A stretch of DNA of 58,193 nt, from positions 1 through 58,193 of the forward strand of contig NZ_JWLV01000002.1 in assembly GCF_000808535.1 (NCBI RefSeq), in the 5' to 3' direction. Position 1 is the first letter of the stretch; each line of letters starts with the position of its first letter. Shown here one piece after another: positions 1 to 7,956 of this stretch. The notes under the pieces are model-generated. The model did not search any database. It saw only the letters and a list, made by a program, of their open reading frames with translations, and was not told the origin of the DNA. The stretch is from Vibrio sinaloensis (GTDB taxonomy: Bacteria; Pseudomonadota; Gammaproteobacteria; Enterobacterales; Vibrionaceae). Made by a program: the position numbers and the translations under genes.

Positions 1-55
1 ACTAGAACATTGAATGTGTAGAGAACACAATAACAGCTTTCCAGATTAAAGAATT

Positions 56-174
56 TGCTTGGCGACCATAGCGATTTGGACCCACCTGATTCCATGCCGA
101 ACTCAGAAGTGAAACGAATTAGCGCCGATGGTAGTGTGGGGCTTCCCCATGTGAGAGTAGGACATCGCCAGGCT
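56..174 (+). rRNA. rrf: 5S ribosomal RNA
   Basis: The sequence has the typical gammaproteobacterial 5S layout: a 5' TGCTTGGCGACCATAGCG start, the conserved CCGAACTCAGAAGTGAAACG core and a 3' ACATCGCCAGGC end that pairs with the 5' end. Its length of about 119 bases fits. The first 55 bases of the window are the 23S-5S spacer, so this is the distal end of an rRNA operon running on the plus strand. Exact ends are accurate to a few bases. Confidence 0.96.
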
Positions 175-267
175 TGTTTCCTTGTTTTTAGATTTTGAAA
201 AATCTAAAGGCAAAACTAGATAAAGCAATCTAACCATAAGACTTTATTTAGTAGAAAATACCACTGC

Positions 268-344
268 GGAGTGGTAGTTCAGTTGGTTAGAATACCGGCC
301 TGTCACGCCGGGGGTCGCGGGTTCGAGTCCCGTCCACTCCGCCA
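268..344 (+). tRNA. tRNA-Asp (anticodon GTC)
   Basis: A 77-base cloverleaf with acceptor arms GGAGTGG and CCACTCC, D-arm AGTTCAGTTGGTTAGAA, anticodon loop with GTC at 302-304, T-arm GGTTCGAGTCC and an encoded CCA end. It differs little from enterobacterial tRNA-Asp. It lies about 95 bases after the 5S gene and is probably co-transcribed with the rRNA operon as a distal tRNA. Confidence 0.98.
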
Positions 345-353
345 CTTATACTA

Positions 354-383
354 AGCCCTAGTCGAAAGACTAGGGCTTTTTTA
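354..383 (+). terminator. rho-independent terminator of the rrn/tRNA-Asp unit
   Basis: Perfect 10-bp stem AGCCCTAGTC / GACTAGGGCT with a GAAA tetraloop (364-367), followed by a run of T. It directly follows tRNA-Asp and ends the rRNA operon transcript. Confidence 0.92.
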
Positions 384-793
384 CGTTTCAGATTTCGGAA
401 AATACTGCGTACTTTTTCACGGACCGGAATATCGAACCATCGAGCCCGTGCGTTCACCATTGAATCGAGTATCAATTCAATCACTTTGCTACTTATTTGA
501 AAGCCTAGTCTTGCGACTAGGCTTTCGTCGTTTCTGGGTAAAGAAAACTTGAGTGAATGACAAACAGATCTTAGTCATTTGGGGCTTAACGAGCCTACCA
601 TTTATGGATAAGTGTCACTTGAAACTACGTAGCTTACTTCTTTCTTTAGCCTCGTGGCTTGCTGTTAAGTTGGGAAGTCTTGCTGTAAGAAAGATCTTCA
701 CTGTCCGAGGGCTTTATCCATCTTCTTCCCAACATATACAGAGTCTTTGTTTGGTATTGGAAGTATGGAAAACCACTCACGATAAACATCCGA
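384..793. other. intergenic region after the rrn operon, with a second related terminator
   Basis: No gene is recognised in these 410 bases. At 500-525 there is a second hairpin, AAAGCCTAGTC / GACTAGGCTTT with loop TTGC, whose core stem matches the tRNA-Asp terminator at 354-377. The bases just before it (CTACTTATTT at 490-499) also resemble the bases after tRNA-Asp. This looks like the leftover 3' flank of a lost or duplicated tRNA unit. A 107-codon plus-strand reading frame from 553 runs into the end of the DUF2339 gene on the other strand and has no visible support. Confidence 0.5.
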
Positions 794-3373
794 TTACAGC
801 ACAATATTTTTACTGCGCAACCTCTGGAACAACCATCCAAGCCCAACCAAGCTTGCTCCTAGCCCCAACATACTAATGGCTCGCCACAACCCTTCCAAGT
901 TGGATGTATCAATCAAGAATACTTTGCACACCGCGACACCTAGTACGAGCAGCCCCACTTTTTGTAGCCTTGTATCTGAACGTTGGGCGCCATTATAAGT
1001 GACTGTTGCGCCGACAAAAATAAAGAGTGCGGTGTAGCTAAATAGCTCTGCCATGCTGGTTGATGCATTAATGCTCATACTTCCCTTTTGCCAGAACTGG
1101 CGTATGGAATAAATGGCCCAAAGCCCAATTTGAATAGAGGACGCGCAGTAGAAATAAGCGGGCTCCAAAGGAGTCCTTAGTCTTTTACCTATAGTAATCG
1201 AGAGTAGTCCGGGCAGGAGCCAACCTACCGATAACCAGTTAACAATCGGTGTTGCCTCCCCAGAGATGTTCAAACCTAGCAAAGGCTGATAGACGGTGTT
1301 GAGTGCGACGCTTAAAGTGATGGCTATCGCCAGCATTATGTATGATGCATAAAGATACAAGTTTGCAGTAAAGCGCGCACTTCGAGCTTTTAGGCTATAG
1401 ATGGTAAACATAGCCAAACTTTGGAGAGTGAATAAACTAACGGAACGAAAGTCAAAATCGGCTATGAAATTATAACTAGCTAGTAGCAAAAAGTTCGATT
1501 GGCTAAAAATAAGTAAAGCGCCCAAATTGAGACAGGTGACTTCTAGCCACTGCTTTAAGTTGGGGGCAAGTGGTTTTAGTATCCTACCTGACAATTGGAG
1601 CAAGATAAGTGCTGGCAAAAAGCTTGTTACGAGCGTGATTGATTCAGGAATGCTTGTCGCCTGCCATGCTGGGACAAAGGGTAACAATGTAAGGCGTATA
1701 GTGAGCAGTCCAACAAGCCCTTTTATCAGCCATAGATTAGGTTCGAGGTGATCGAATCGGTACTGAGACGATGCAAGAAGCACCTGAATGGACACTGCTA
1801 GCGTAAACCAATCAGCAGAAAGTAAACAGTAGCATGTTGACGCTATGATGAGATGCAACACGGTAGAAGATTCTTGTTGCAACTGCTTGAACTTATGGGA
1901 GCTAGCCACAAACCCTAGCCCCAGAATTAAGCTAAATGAACTCCATGTTTCCAACAAGTTCGAGTAATGAAGGTTAATGTAAAGCTGAGAGCCAATCAGC
2001 ATGCACGGAAGTGATAAGAGGGCTAAGCAATAGCTCATCGGTTTCCGATCTCCCAGAAAGTACTGCCCTATGGTTCGAGCGCCAACTAAGACAATGACCC
2101 CTCCCGTAGCTATCCAGACCAGCTTTCCGTACGATTCATCGATTCCATTGGTGAGTGTCACGCTAATGTGTTCTGTGATTGCCATCGCAACTAAGGTGAC
2201 TAGACTAAGCACTCGCGGCGCGGCGCGGCTTTTCATCATCGGAAAAATGAGCAATGCCACAGGGAAAAGGAAAAGAAGAACGGCTTGAGGCTGGTTTATA
2301 TCAATCCGAGTTAGTGTTAATGAGGTCACGAGTGCCAGCAAAGTAGCGGCGATGAGTGGGTGGCTGTAGACCTCTTTGATTCGGATTGGCTTTTCCAACC
2401 TCCAGCCTAGATGAGGAATAAAAATAAGCAGATAGACGGATACAGGAATAAATAAGACAAACCAGATTAACGATTGCTCTTGCGTGATATCGATGCTGAT
2501 GAGAAGCAGCCATAGGACTTGACCTGTGGTGACAGAGCAAATTAACCAATGTGGTTGTATAAAGCGTCGTATCATTAATCCTGCGGCGGTAATCGTTGTA
2601 ATGTAAGCACTTAGTAAAAGGTAGCTGGGATCTTCTCCTCCAATCCAAAGTGGTGCACTGTAGCCCCCAAATAACCCTAGGGCTATCATTAGTGGCCCCA
2701 TACGCAGACTGAGTGCAATCGCAGCTACTGCTAGAATGCCTATTGCGGTGAGCGCGATAGGCGGGGATATCAGTTGATAAACAATTGCACTGAAGCAGAT
2801 GGTCGCGTAGAGGCCGCTCATGCCCGTCGCATACAAAACTGCTGGAATGTAGGCATCTAATTTTGCATGGAATAGATGGCGCTCACTCCTACCGATTTTA
2901 TGATGTAGCCATTCTGCTACGGCAAAAAAGATCAGAGAGATAGTTACTGCGAGTGCTGTGTGTGCAAACGGCGTAAGAATGAAGTTGCTGCCAATGGCTT
3001 GTACTAAGTAGCCAGCACCTATCACCATGGCGATACCGCCAATCCAAATAAGCCAGTTCTTTTTCAAGTGAGTCAGGGTGTTATCAAACCATTCGGTTGT
3101 CGTGGTATCCACTGTTGCTACAGGTTTTACTGCTCTTATGGCAGGCTCTACTTTTGTTCTAGGGAGAGGTACTTTTGGAGATTGATAAGATGGGGTGTCT
3201 TGTTGAGTGCTTTGCTCTTGCTTTTGAGGTTGACGAACACTGGCTAATTGTTCGAGCTCGTGAACTCGGCTTTCTAGTTTTATGATTTTTCTACAAGCCC
3301 ATAGACTCATTAGTGGTGAAACCAAAATGACGATAATGAGAAGAAGACCTAGTAGCAATCCCACAAGTTCCAT
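794..3373 (-). CDS. DUF2339 polytopic membrane protein
   Basis: An 859-residue inner-membrane protein of the DUF2339 family, whose function is unknown. It has an N-terminal membrane segment (about residues 3-25), a short coiled-coil with glutamate/glutamine-rich and then proline-rich cytoplasmic or periplasmic sequence (about 30-90), and then a long series of closely spaced hydrophobic helices to the C-terminus, probably more than 20. The ATG at 3373 is preceded by a good ribosome binding site (AAAGGA), so the start is well supported. It stands alone, convergent with the rrn operon, and is separated from hemY by a terminator. Family membership is confident from length and the TM pattern; no role can be inferred from the context. 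Confidence 0.85.
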   Translation of the reverse strand: MELVGLLLGLLLIIVILVSPLMSLWACRKIIKLESRVHELEQLASVRQPQKQEQSTQQDTPSYQSPKVPLPRTKVEPAIRAVKPVATVDTTTTEWFDNTLTHLKKNWLIWIGGIAMVIGAGYLVQAIGSNFILTPFAHTALAVTISLIFFAVAEWLHHKIGRSERHLFHAKLDAYIPAVLYATGMSGLYATICFSAIVYQLISPPIALTAIGILAVAAIALSLRMGPLMIALGLFGGYSAPLWIGGEDPSYLLLSAYITTITAAGLMIRRFIQPHWLICSVTTGQVLWLLLISIDITQEQSLIWFVLFIPVSVYLLIFIPHLGWRLEKPIRIKEVYSHPLIAATLLALVTSLTLTRIDINQPQAVLLFLFPVALLIFPMMKSRAAPRVLSLVTLVAMAITEHISVTLTNGIDESYGKLVWIATGGVIVLVGARTIGQYFLGDRKPMSYCLALLSLPCMLIGSQLYINLHYSNLLETWSSFSLILGLGFVASSHKFKQLQQESSTVLHLIIASTCYCLLSADWFTLAVSIQVLLASSQYRFDHLEPNLWLIKGLVGLLTIRLTLLPFVPAWQATSIPESITLVTSFLPALILLQLSGRILKPLAPNLKQWLEVTCLNLGALLIFSQSNFLLLASYNFIADFDFRSVSLFTLQSLAMFTIYSLKARSARFTANLYLYASYIMLAIAITLSVALNTVYQPLLGLNISGEATPIVNWLSVGWLLPGLLSITIGKRLRTPLEPAYFYCASSIQIGLWAIYSIRQFWQKGSMSINASTSMAELFSYTALFIFVGATVTYNGAQRSDTRLQKVGLLVLGVAVCKVFLIDTSNLEGLWRAISMLGLGASLVGLGWLFQRLRSKNIVL

Positions 3374-3506
3374 TGATGAGTCCTTTCAATAAGCAATGCC
3401 TATCTATAGTACTGAATCGTAGGTCTTTATTTTGCAACCCAAGACAGAAAACTTGCTTTGTTTACTGAGCATTAGCATATCGACTAGCCAAGCTAGCAGG
3501 TACAAA

Positions 3507-3530
3507 AAAACCGGCTCAGCGGCCGGTTTT
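3507..3530 (-). terminator. terminator of the hemCDXY operon
   Basis: Stem AAAACCGGC / GCCGGTTTT with a 6-base loop; the A-run at 3504-3510 gives a T-tract on the minus strand just after hemY. Confidence 0.85.
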
Positions 3531-3545
3531 GTTTGTCTGATTACT

Positions 3546-4724
3546 CTACGCTTGGACGAGTGTCAGCGCTTTTCGCGAGACTTCGTGTGCTGCTTTTGTG
3601 AGATTTTGTTTCTCTAACGCATCAGCAAGGTAGGCATAGTCAGAGACATTTGGGCGCAGTGATAATGCTTTTTCTAAGTGCTGCTGAGCTTCGCTCCACT
3701 TTTCATTTCTAAGGTGGAATTGAGCCAGTGCGCTGTGTGCTTCTGCGTTGTTACCATCTTTGTTTAGGACCGTTTCTAAGAAGACAATGGCTGGATGGCT
3801 ATCTGCTAGATTCATTTCTGGTAGCAGCGCGTAAAGCGAGGAATTTGGATGCTTCTTGATGTTCTCTTTGATTAGAGTGAAGGCTTCGTTATCCGCTTTT
3901 CTTGAGATCAACTGCTTTGCAAAACATTCGACCAGATGGCTATCACTTTTCAGCTTACGCGGTAAGCCATTCCAATGGCTGACAAGACCCTCGCTGCCTT
4001 TTTGTTCCGCAACTTCTGCCAACAAACCACATTGAGCTCGTTGTGTTAGTTGAGCCTGCTCATCTTTGCTGATGATCTTCGCTTTGACTAAGTTTGGTAG
4101 CGCATCCAGTAACGGTTGCCACAGTTTAAGTTCGATGTAGACCGACTTAAGCAAGTTGAGCACGATGGTGTTGGTAGGGTAGCTTGCTTTCAGTGCGGTT
4201 AAGGTTTCGAGTGCCGCAGTGAAATCTGATTCGCGAACTTGTTGCTTGGCTCGTGTGAGTTCGACCGCTAAGAGCGAGTTTTCTTGCTGGGCGGCGAGTT
4301 CTAGGTAGCGATCGCGCTTGTCACTCTCTCCCATACCTTGCGCAGCTTCAGACGCGACGAGATAACAGAGCAAAGGCATATCGTGGTGGTTTGCCCAACG
4401 GGTGACTTTCTTCTCCGCTAACTTAAAGTCGCCTTCGAGTAGCTTGATGATACCTTCGTTAGTGTAGCGACGAGAACGACGCATCTTACGAACGCTAAAC
4501 CAGTTCCAGGTCGCGGAGCTTGCGGAAAGCGCTTTTTTGATAAAGAACTCTAAGGCAAACAGAGCGGCAAGGGCGGCAATGATAAAGATAACAAGTGTGG
4601 TGACACTCATTTCAATGGTTTTGTTTGCAATTGAGATCAGCACGTAGCCCTGCTGACCCGCATATTGTGTGCCGGCAAACAAGCCCGCTCCCAATATGAC
4701 AAAGAGGAAAATGATACGAAACAT
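3546..4724 (-). CDS. hemY: HemY, heme-biosynthesis-associated TPR membrane protein
   Basis: A 392-residue protein with two N-terminal hydrophobic segments (about 3-22 and 40-62) followed by a soluble helical region ending in tetratricopeptide-type repeats (about 300-380). This is the gammaproteobacterial HemY of hem operons. It is not the protoporphyrinogen oxidase of Gram-positives that shares the name; its biochemical role is still unclear, and it is thought to act at the inner membrane in heme metabolism or in assembling pathway enzymes. Its ATG shares one base with the hemX stop (TAATG), which implies translational coupling. It is the last gene of the operon. Confidence 0.93.
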   Translation of the reverse strand: MFRIIFLFVILGAGLFAGTQYAGQQGYVLISIANKTIEMSVTTLVIFIIAALAALFALEFFIKKALSASSATWNWFSVRKMRRSRRYTNEGIIKLLEGDFKLAEKKVTRWANHHDMPLLCYLVASEAAQGMGESDKRDRYLELAAQQENSLLAVELTRAKQQVRESDFTAALETLTALKASYPTNTIVLNLLKSVYIELKLWQPLLDALPNLVKAKIISKDEQAQLTQRAQCGLLAEVAEQKGSEGLVSHWNGLPRKLKSDSHLVECFAKQLISRKADNEAFTLIKENIKKHPNSSLYALLPEMNLADSHPAIVFLETVLNKDGNNAEAHSALAQFHLRNEKWSEAQQHLEKALSLRPNVSDYAYLADALEKQNLTKAAHEVSRKALTLVQA

Positions 4725-5929
4725 TATTTCTCCTCCGTGATCAGGGTAGTGACTTCACGACGCAAGCGATCGCGAATGACATCAGACAACTGTTGCTGTG
4801 TCTCTAGCTTGACTGGGTAATCGACATGGATATTTTGCTTGCTCAAGCTTTCGAGCGTCTTATTAAACTCAATGACGCTGTTTGCATCTTGATTAAAGAA
4901 TGTGCTCGACCATTTGTCTGCAGTGGTCAGTGCCGTTGAGTAGATTTCTTGCTGTTCAACGTAGACAGCCTTAATTGCGGTTTCGAGCTTCGCCTTGATG
5001 TTCTCTTTCAAGTAGAAGTGCTGTTGAGGTGAAAGTAGTGGGATTACGTTACCATCTCGAGTTCGGAAAGTGATGAAGTTCTCGGAAAAATCCTTTAGCG
5101 AGGTCATTAAGTTGTCCTGCCAATCGTAGATATCTTCAGATACTTTACGTTGCTCGACTTGCTGCGCTTCAGGTAGCAGGGCATTCGCTAACGGCAGTTG
5201 ATCGACTTGTTGTTGAAGCGAGGTTAAACGTAGGACCAAACCTTCGCGGTCGATCAATGGAATCGACTTGAGTTTCGTGATGTCATTGGCCATCGCTTTA
5301 CGCAGTGGCACTAAACTTGGGTCGTTCAGTGCTGCGATACGTTGATCCGCACTTTCCATCAGTTTGGTAGCGCTAACGGCATCATGCTCGAGGAACAATT
5401 TGCGTCCTGCCAGTTTTACGAGGTAGTCGGCTTCAGCCAATAGCCAGTCATTTGGACGGCGTCCTTTCACATCAGCGATGGCTAGTTGTAAGCTCTCGAT
5501 ACTCTTTTGCTGTTGCTCAAGCACTGTTTCTGCGCGGTGAGTAATCTCAGTTGCTTGTGCAATTGCAGCTTGCTTGGTGGCGCTGAGGTCTTGCTCAATA
5601 GAGGTTTGAGTTTGGCTGAGCTGTTTTTGCAAGGCATCAATTTGCGCTTGATATTGCGCATTTTTCTGCTGCATATAAAAGGTTAAACCGCCACCGAAAA
5701 TAAGTGACAAAATGATCGCAACCGTACCGAGTTTTACTCCGCGTTTGCCTTGCTTTTCTTCAAAAACAGGCGCTTCTTCTTGCTTTGGCTCGGCTGGCGC
5801 TGCGCTGCTTTCATTTGGCGTCTGTGTAGATTCCGTCGCTTCAATGTTTTCCTTTTGAGCGGCTTCGTCTTTCACAGAGTTGTTTTCTTTCTCAGGTTCA
5901 ATGTGATCGTTTTTATTTTTACTTGTCAT
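4724..5929 (-). CDS. hemX: HemX, uroporphyrinogen-III C-methyltransferase-like membrane protein
   Basis: A 401-residue protein with an acidic, Glu/Lys-rich cytoplasmic N-terminus (1-65), one membrane segment (about 69-87), a long Gln-rich coiled-coil (about 90-155) and a helical periplasmic domain. Homologues are often annotated as uroporphyrinogen-III methyltransferase, but no SAM-binding motif of that family is visible, so a structural or regulatory role in the heme pathway is more likely. The start has an AGGA ribosome binding site within the 3-bp gap after hemD and the hemD end. HemX and HemY are co-translated. Confidence 0.92.
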   Translation of the reverse strand: MTSKNKNDHIEPEKENNSVKDEAAQKENIEATESTQTPNESSAAPAEPKQEEAPVFEEKQGKRGVKLGTVAIILSLIFGGGLTFYMQQKNAQYQAQIDALQKQLSQTQTSIEQDLSATKQAAIAQATEITHRAETVLEQQQKSIESLQLAIADVKGRRPNDWLLAEADYLVKLAGRKLFLEHDAVSATKLMESADQRIAALNDPSLVPLRKAMANDITKLKSIPLIDREGLVLRLTSLQQQVDQLPLANALLPEAQQVEQRKVSEDIYDWQDNLMTSLKDFSENFITFRTRDGNVIPLLSPQQHFYLKENIKAKLETAIKAVYVEQQEIYSTALTTADKWSSTFFNQDANSVIEFNKTLESLSKQNIHVDYPVKLETQQQLSDVIRDRLRREVTTLITEEK

Positions 5930-5932
5930 TGT

Positions 5933-6676
5933 TTATTGTCCTGTTGTCGTTGACCTTAGAGCAGCCAACAAATCTTTATTTGAAGCACTATGGGTATTGA
6001 TAACCTTTTCGAACCCTAACTTCAGTGCCTCTTGTACAATGCGTTCACTGGGTACAAAGAGTTGCAACCCACAGAGCCATACCCGTTGTGAGGCGGATAG
6101 CTGATCAACAAAATGGCATAGCTGACCTGAACTGGTGATGACTAACTGTGTAATTTGCTTATCTTGCCAGATTGGAACCAGTAAATCTGAGCGGAAAGTA
6201 ATGTTTTCTCGCTTATAGGTTTCGACATAGTCTACCGTGGCACCGCGCTCTATGAGTGTGTCATAAATGAGTTCTCGCCCACCATTGCCTCGTAGAATGA
6301 CAACCTTTTTACCTTTCACTCGGGAAAGCATATCCAGCAGCAATAGATGCTCACTGTCTCCAATCTGCGGATAGTGTACTTTTTGTTGCGTAACTTTGCT
6401 TAAAACATGTGCAGTTTTTTGACCAACGGCAAGGTAAGTGACGCGATCTGGCCATACTTGGTTCTGATATTGAAGGGTTTGATGGCTAAAGGTCACCGCA
6501 TGTTGACTGACCGCAATCACGATTTCACACTCTGCCAAGTGGTCAGGGAGAGTCGGAAGTTCACTTCCGGGCTGGATAGAGATAATTGGATGATGCAGGG
6601 CTGTTATCCCTGCATCATGGAGCTGTTGGCATAAGGCGTGGCCCTGCTCACCAGGTCGGGTGACCAAAACTGCCAT
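5933..6676 (-). CDS. hemD: uroporphyrinogen-III synthase
   Basis: A 247-residue cytosolic enzyme that closes hydroxymethylbilane to uroporphyrinogen III with inversion of ring D, the branch point to heme, siroheme and cobalamin. The family is poorly conserved; the call rests on the N-terminal VTRPGEQG segment, the ITSSGQ segment near residue 170, the two-lobed length, and its position directly after hemC (5-bp gap). No obvious defect is seen. Spacing to hemX is 3 bp. Confidence 0.95.
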   Translation of the reverse strand: MAVLVTRPGEQGHALCQQLHDAGITALHHPIISIQPGSELPTLPDHLAECEIVIAVSQHAVTFSHQTLQYQNQVWPDRVTYLAVGQKTAHVLSKVTQQKVHYPQIGDSEHLLLLDMLSRVKGKKVVILRGNGGRELIYDTLIERGATVDYVETYKRENITFRSDLLVPIWQDKQITQLVITSSGQLCHFVDQLSASQRVWLCGLQLFVPSERIVQEALKLGFEKVINTHSASNKDLLAALRSTTTGQ

Positions 6677-6681
6677 GTCGA

Positions 6682-7620
6682 TTACTCGTGATCAGCGTAG
6701 AGCTTGGTCAGAATTTCGCGGGCACCGTTGTCAAGCAACTGATTTGCCAAGGTGACGCCTAAGCTTTCTGCATCAGCTCGCGCGCCTTTGATTTCACCGC
6801 GGACAATCTCTGAACCATCAGGCTCACCAACCAGGGCTCGCAGCCAAATCTCATCACCGTCCAGCAGTGCGTAGCTGCCAATCGGAACTTGACACCCGCC
6901 TTCCAGTGTTAGGTTCATTGCGCGTTCGCATAACACGCGATCGGCTGTGTCTTGGTGATTTAATGGCTCTAGGAGTTTGATTAAGCGCTCGTCGTCGAGG
7001 CGACACTCGATGCCAACCGCACCTTGTCCTACCGCGGGTAGGGATTGCTCTGGTTCAATAAAGCTACGAATGCGTTCTTCAAGTTCTAGGCGTTTCAATC
7101 CCGCTGCGGCGAGAATGATCGCGTCGTACTCTCCGGCATCTAGTTTTCCTAAGCGAGTGCCTACATTGCCTCGTAGCTCTTTGATAACCAAGTCTGGTCG
7201 ATACTCTTTAATCTGACATTGACGACGTAAGCTACAGGTGCCAACAACCGCTCCCTGTGGCAGTTCGTCAATGTTGTTGTAGGTGTTGGAGACAAAAGCG
7301 TCGCGTGGGTCTTCTCGTTCACAAATCGTGACTAGCCCAAGACCTTCTGGGAAGTCTACTGGAACATCTTTCATCGAATGGACTGCTAAATCAGCACGAC
7401 CTTCTAGCATGGCGACTTCAAGCTCTTTGACAAATAGACCTTTGCCCCCCACTTTCGCTAACGGTGTATCAAGAATGATGTCACCTTTCGTTACCATCGT
7501 TACTAACTCTACTTCAAGGCCTGGATGAGCGGCTTGTAGAGCGTCTTTTACAAAGTATGCTTGCCATAGTGCGAGAGGACTTTTTCGTGTAGCGATACGA
7601 ATTGGAGAAGATTGAGTCAT
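6682..7620 (-). CDS. hemC: hydroxymethylbilane synthase (porphobilinogen deaminase)
   Basis: A 312-residue enzyme that polymerises four porphobilinogen units to hydroxymethylbilane. It starts with the [15 protein letters not shown] motif, has the substrate-binding HSMKDVP segment and the GTCSLRRQ segment, and carries the dipyrromethane-cofactor cysteine in [10 protein letters not shown] (Cys243). It is the first gene of hemC-hemD-hemX-hemY and is divergent from cyaA, as is usual in gammaproteobacteria. The ATG at 7620 has only a weak ribosome binding site upstream, but the N-terminal motif begins a few codons later, so this start must be close to right. Confidence 0.97.
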   Translation of the reverse strand: MTQSSPIRIATRKSPLALWQAYFVKDALQAAHPGLEVELVTMVTKGDIILDTPLAKVGGKGLFVKELEVAMLEGRADLAVHSMKDVPVDFPEGLGLVTICEREDPRDAFVSNTYNNIDELPQGAVVGTCSLRRQCQIKEYRPDLVIKELRGNVGTRLGKLDAGEYDAIILAAAGLKRLELEERIRSFIEPEQSLPAVGQGAVGIECRLDDERLIKLLEPLNHQDTADRVLCERAMNLTLEGGCQVPIGSYALLDGDEIWLRALVGEPDGSEIVRGEIKGARADAESLGVTLANQLLDNGAREILTKLYADHE

Positions 7621-7870
7621 GATGTTCTGCTAGTGGTTTTAAATAATGCTTAATCCTACCACTGTACGTTGAAAAGTATTACTGCAATCTCGCGAGGAGG
7701 GAGGATGGTAAGCGAGCTAGCATAAAATCATCAAAAGAGTGTGATTAATGTCTCGTTTGTATGATTCGCTATTATAATTAACTTAGGTTCCGTACCACAC
7801 TAATGCCACAGTGGTTAATGACGGATTATAATGTCGATTCGATCGTACAATTCTTTACCAATACAAATAA

Positions 7871-7892
7871 AAGTGTTAGATTGATCACATTT
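7871..7892 (+). promoter_or_regulatory. probable CRP-cAMP site upstream of cyaA
   Basis: TGTTA-N6-TCACA (7874-7889) differs at one position from the CRP consensus TGTGA-N6-TCACA and is flanked by A- and T-rich ends as in known sites. It lies 65 bases before the cyaA start inside the 336-bp hemC-cyaA gap, the only strong signal seen there. In enteric bacteria cyaA is repressed by CRP-cAMP, so feedback control is the natural reading. Confidence 0.5.
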
Positions 7893-7956
7893 CAGCGGTG
7901 CTTTAGAACGCTTTTTGTTCAGGGTACACGATAGGTAAATAACCAAGGACTCTCCC

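Noticed and set aside
287..484. 65-codon minus-strand frame over tRNA-Asp
   Set aside because: It is the antisense of tRNA-Asp; the same false protein end appears wherever this tRNA occurs. No ribosome binding site.
553..876. 107-codon plus-strand frame between the rrn operon and the DUF2339 gene
   Set aside because: It overlaps the end of the DUF2339 gene on the other strand, has no family resemblance and no good ribosome binding site.
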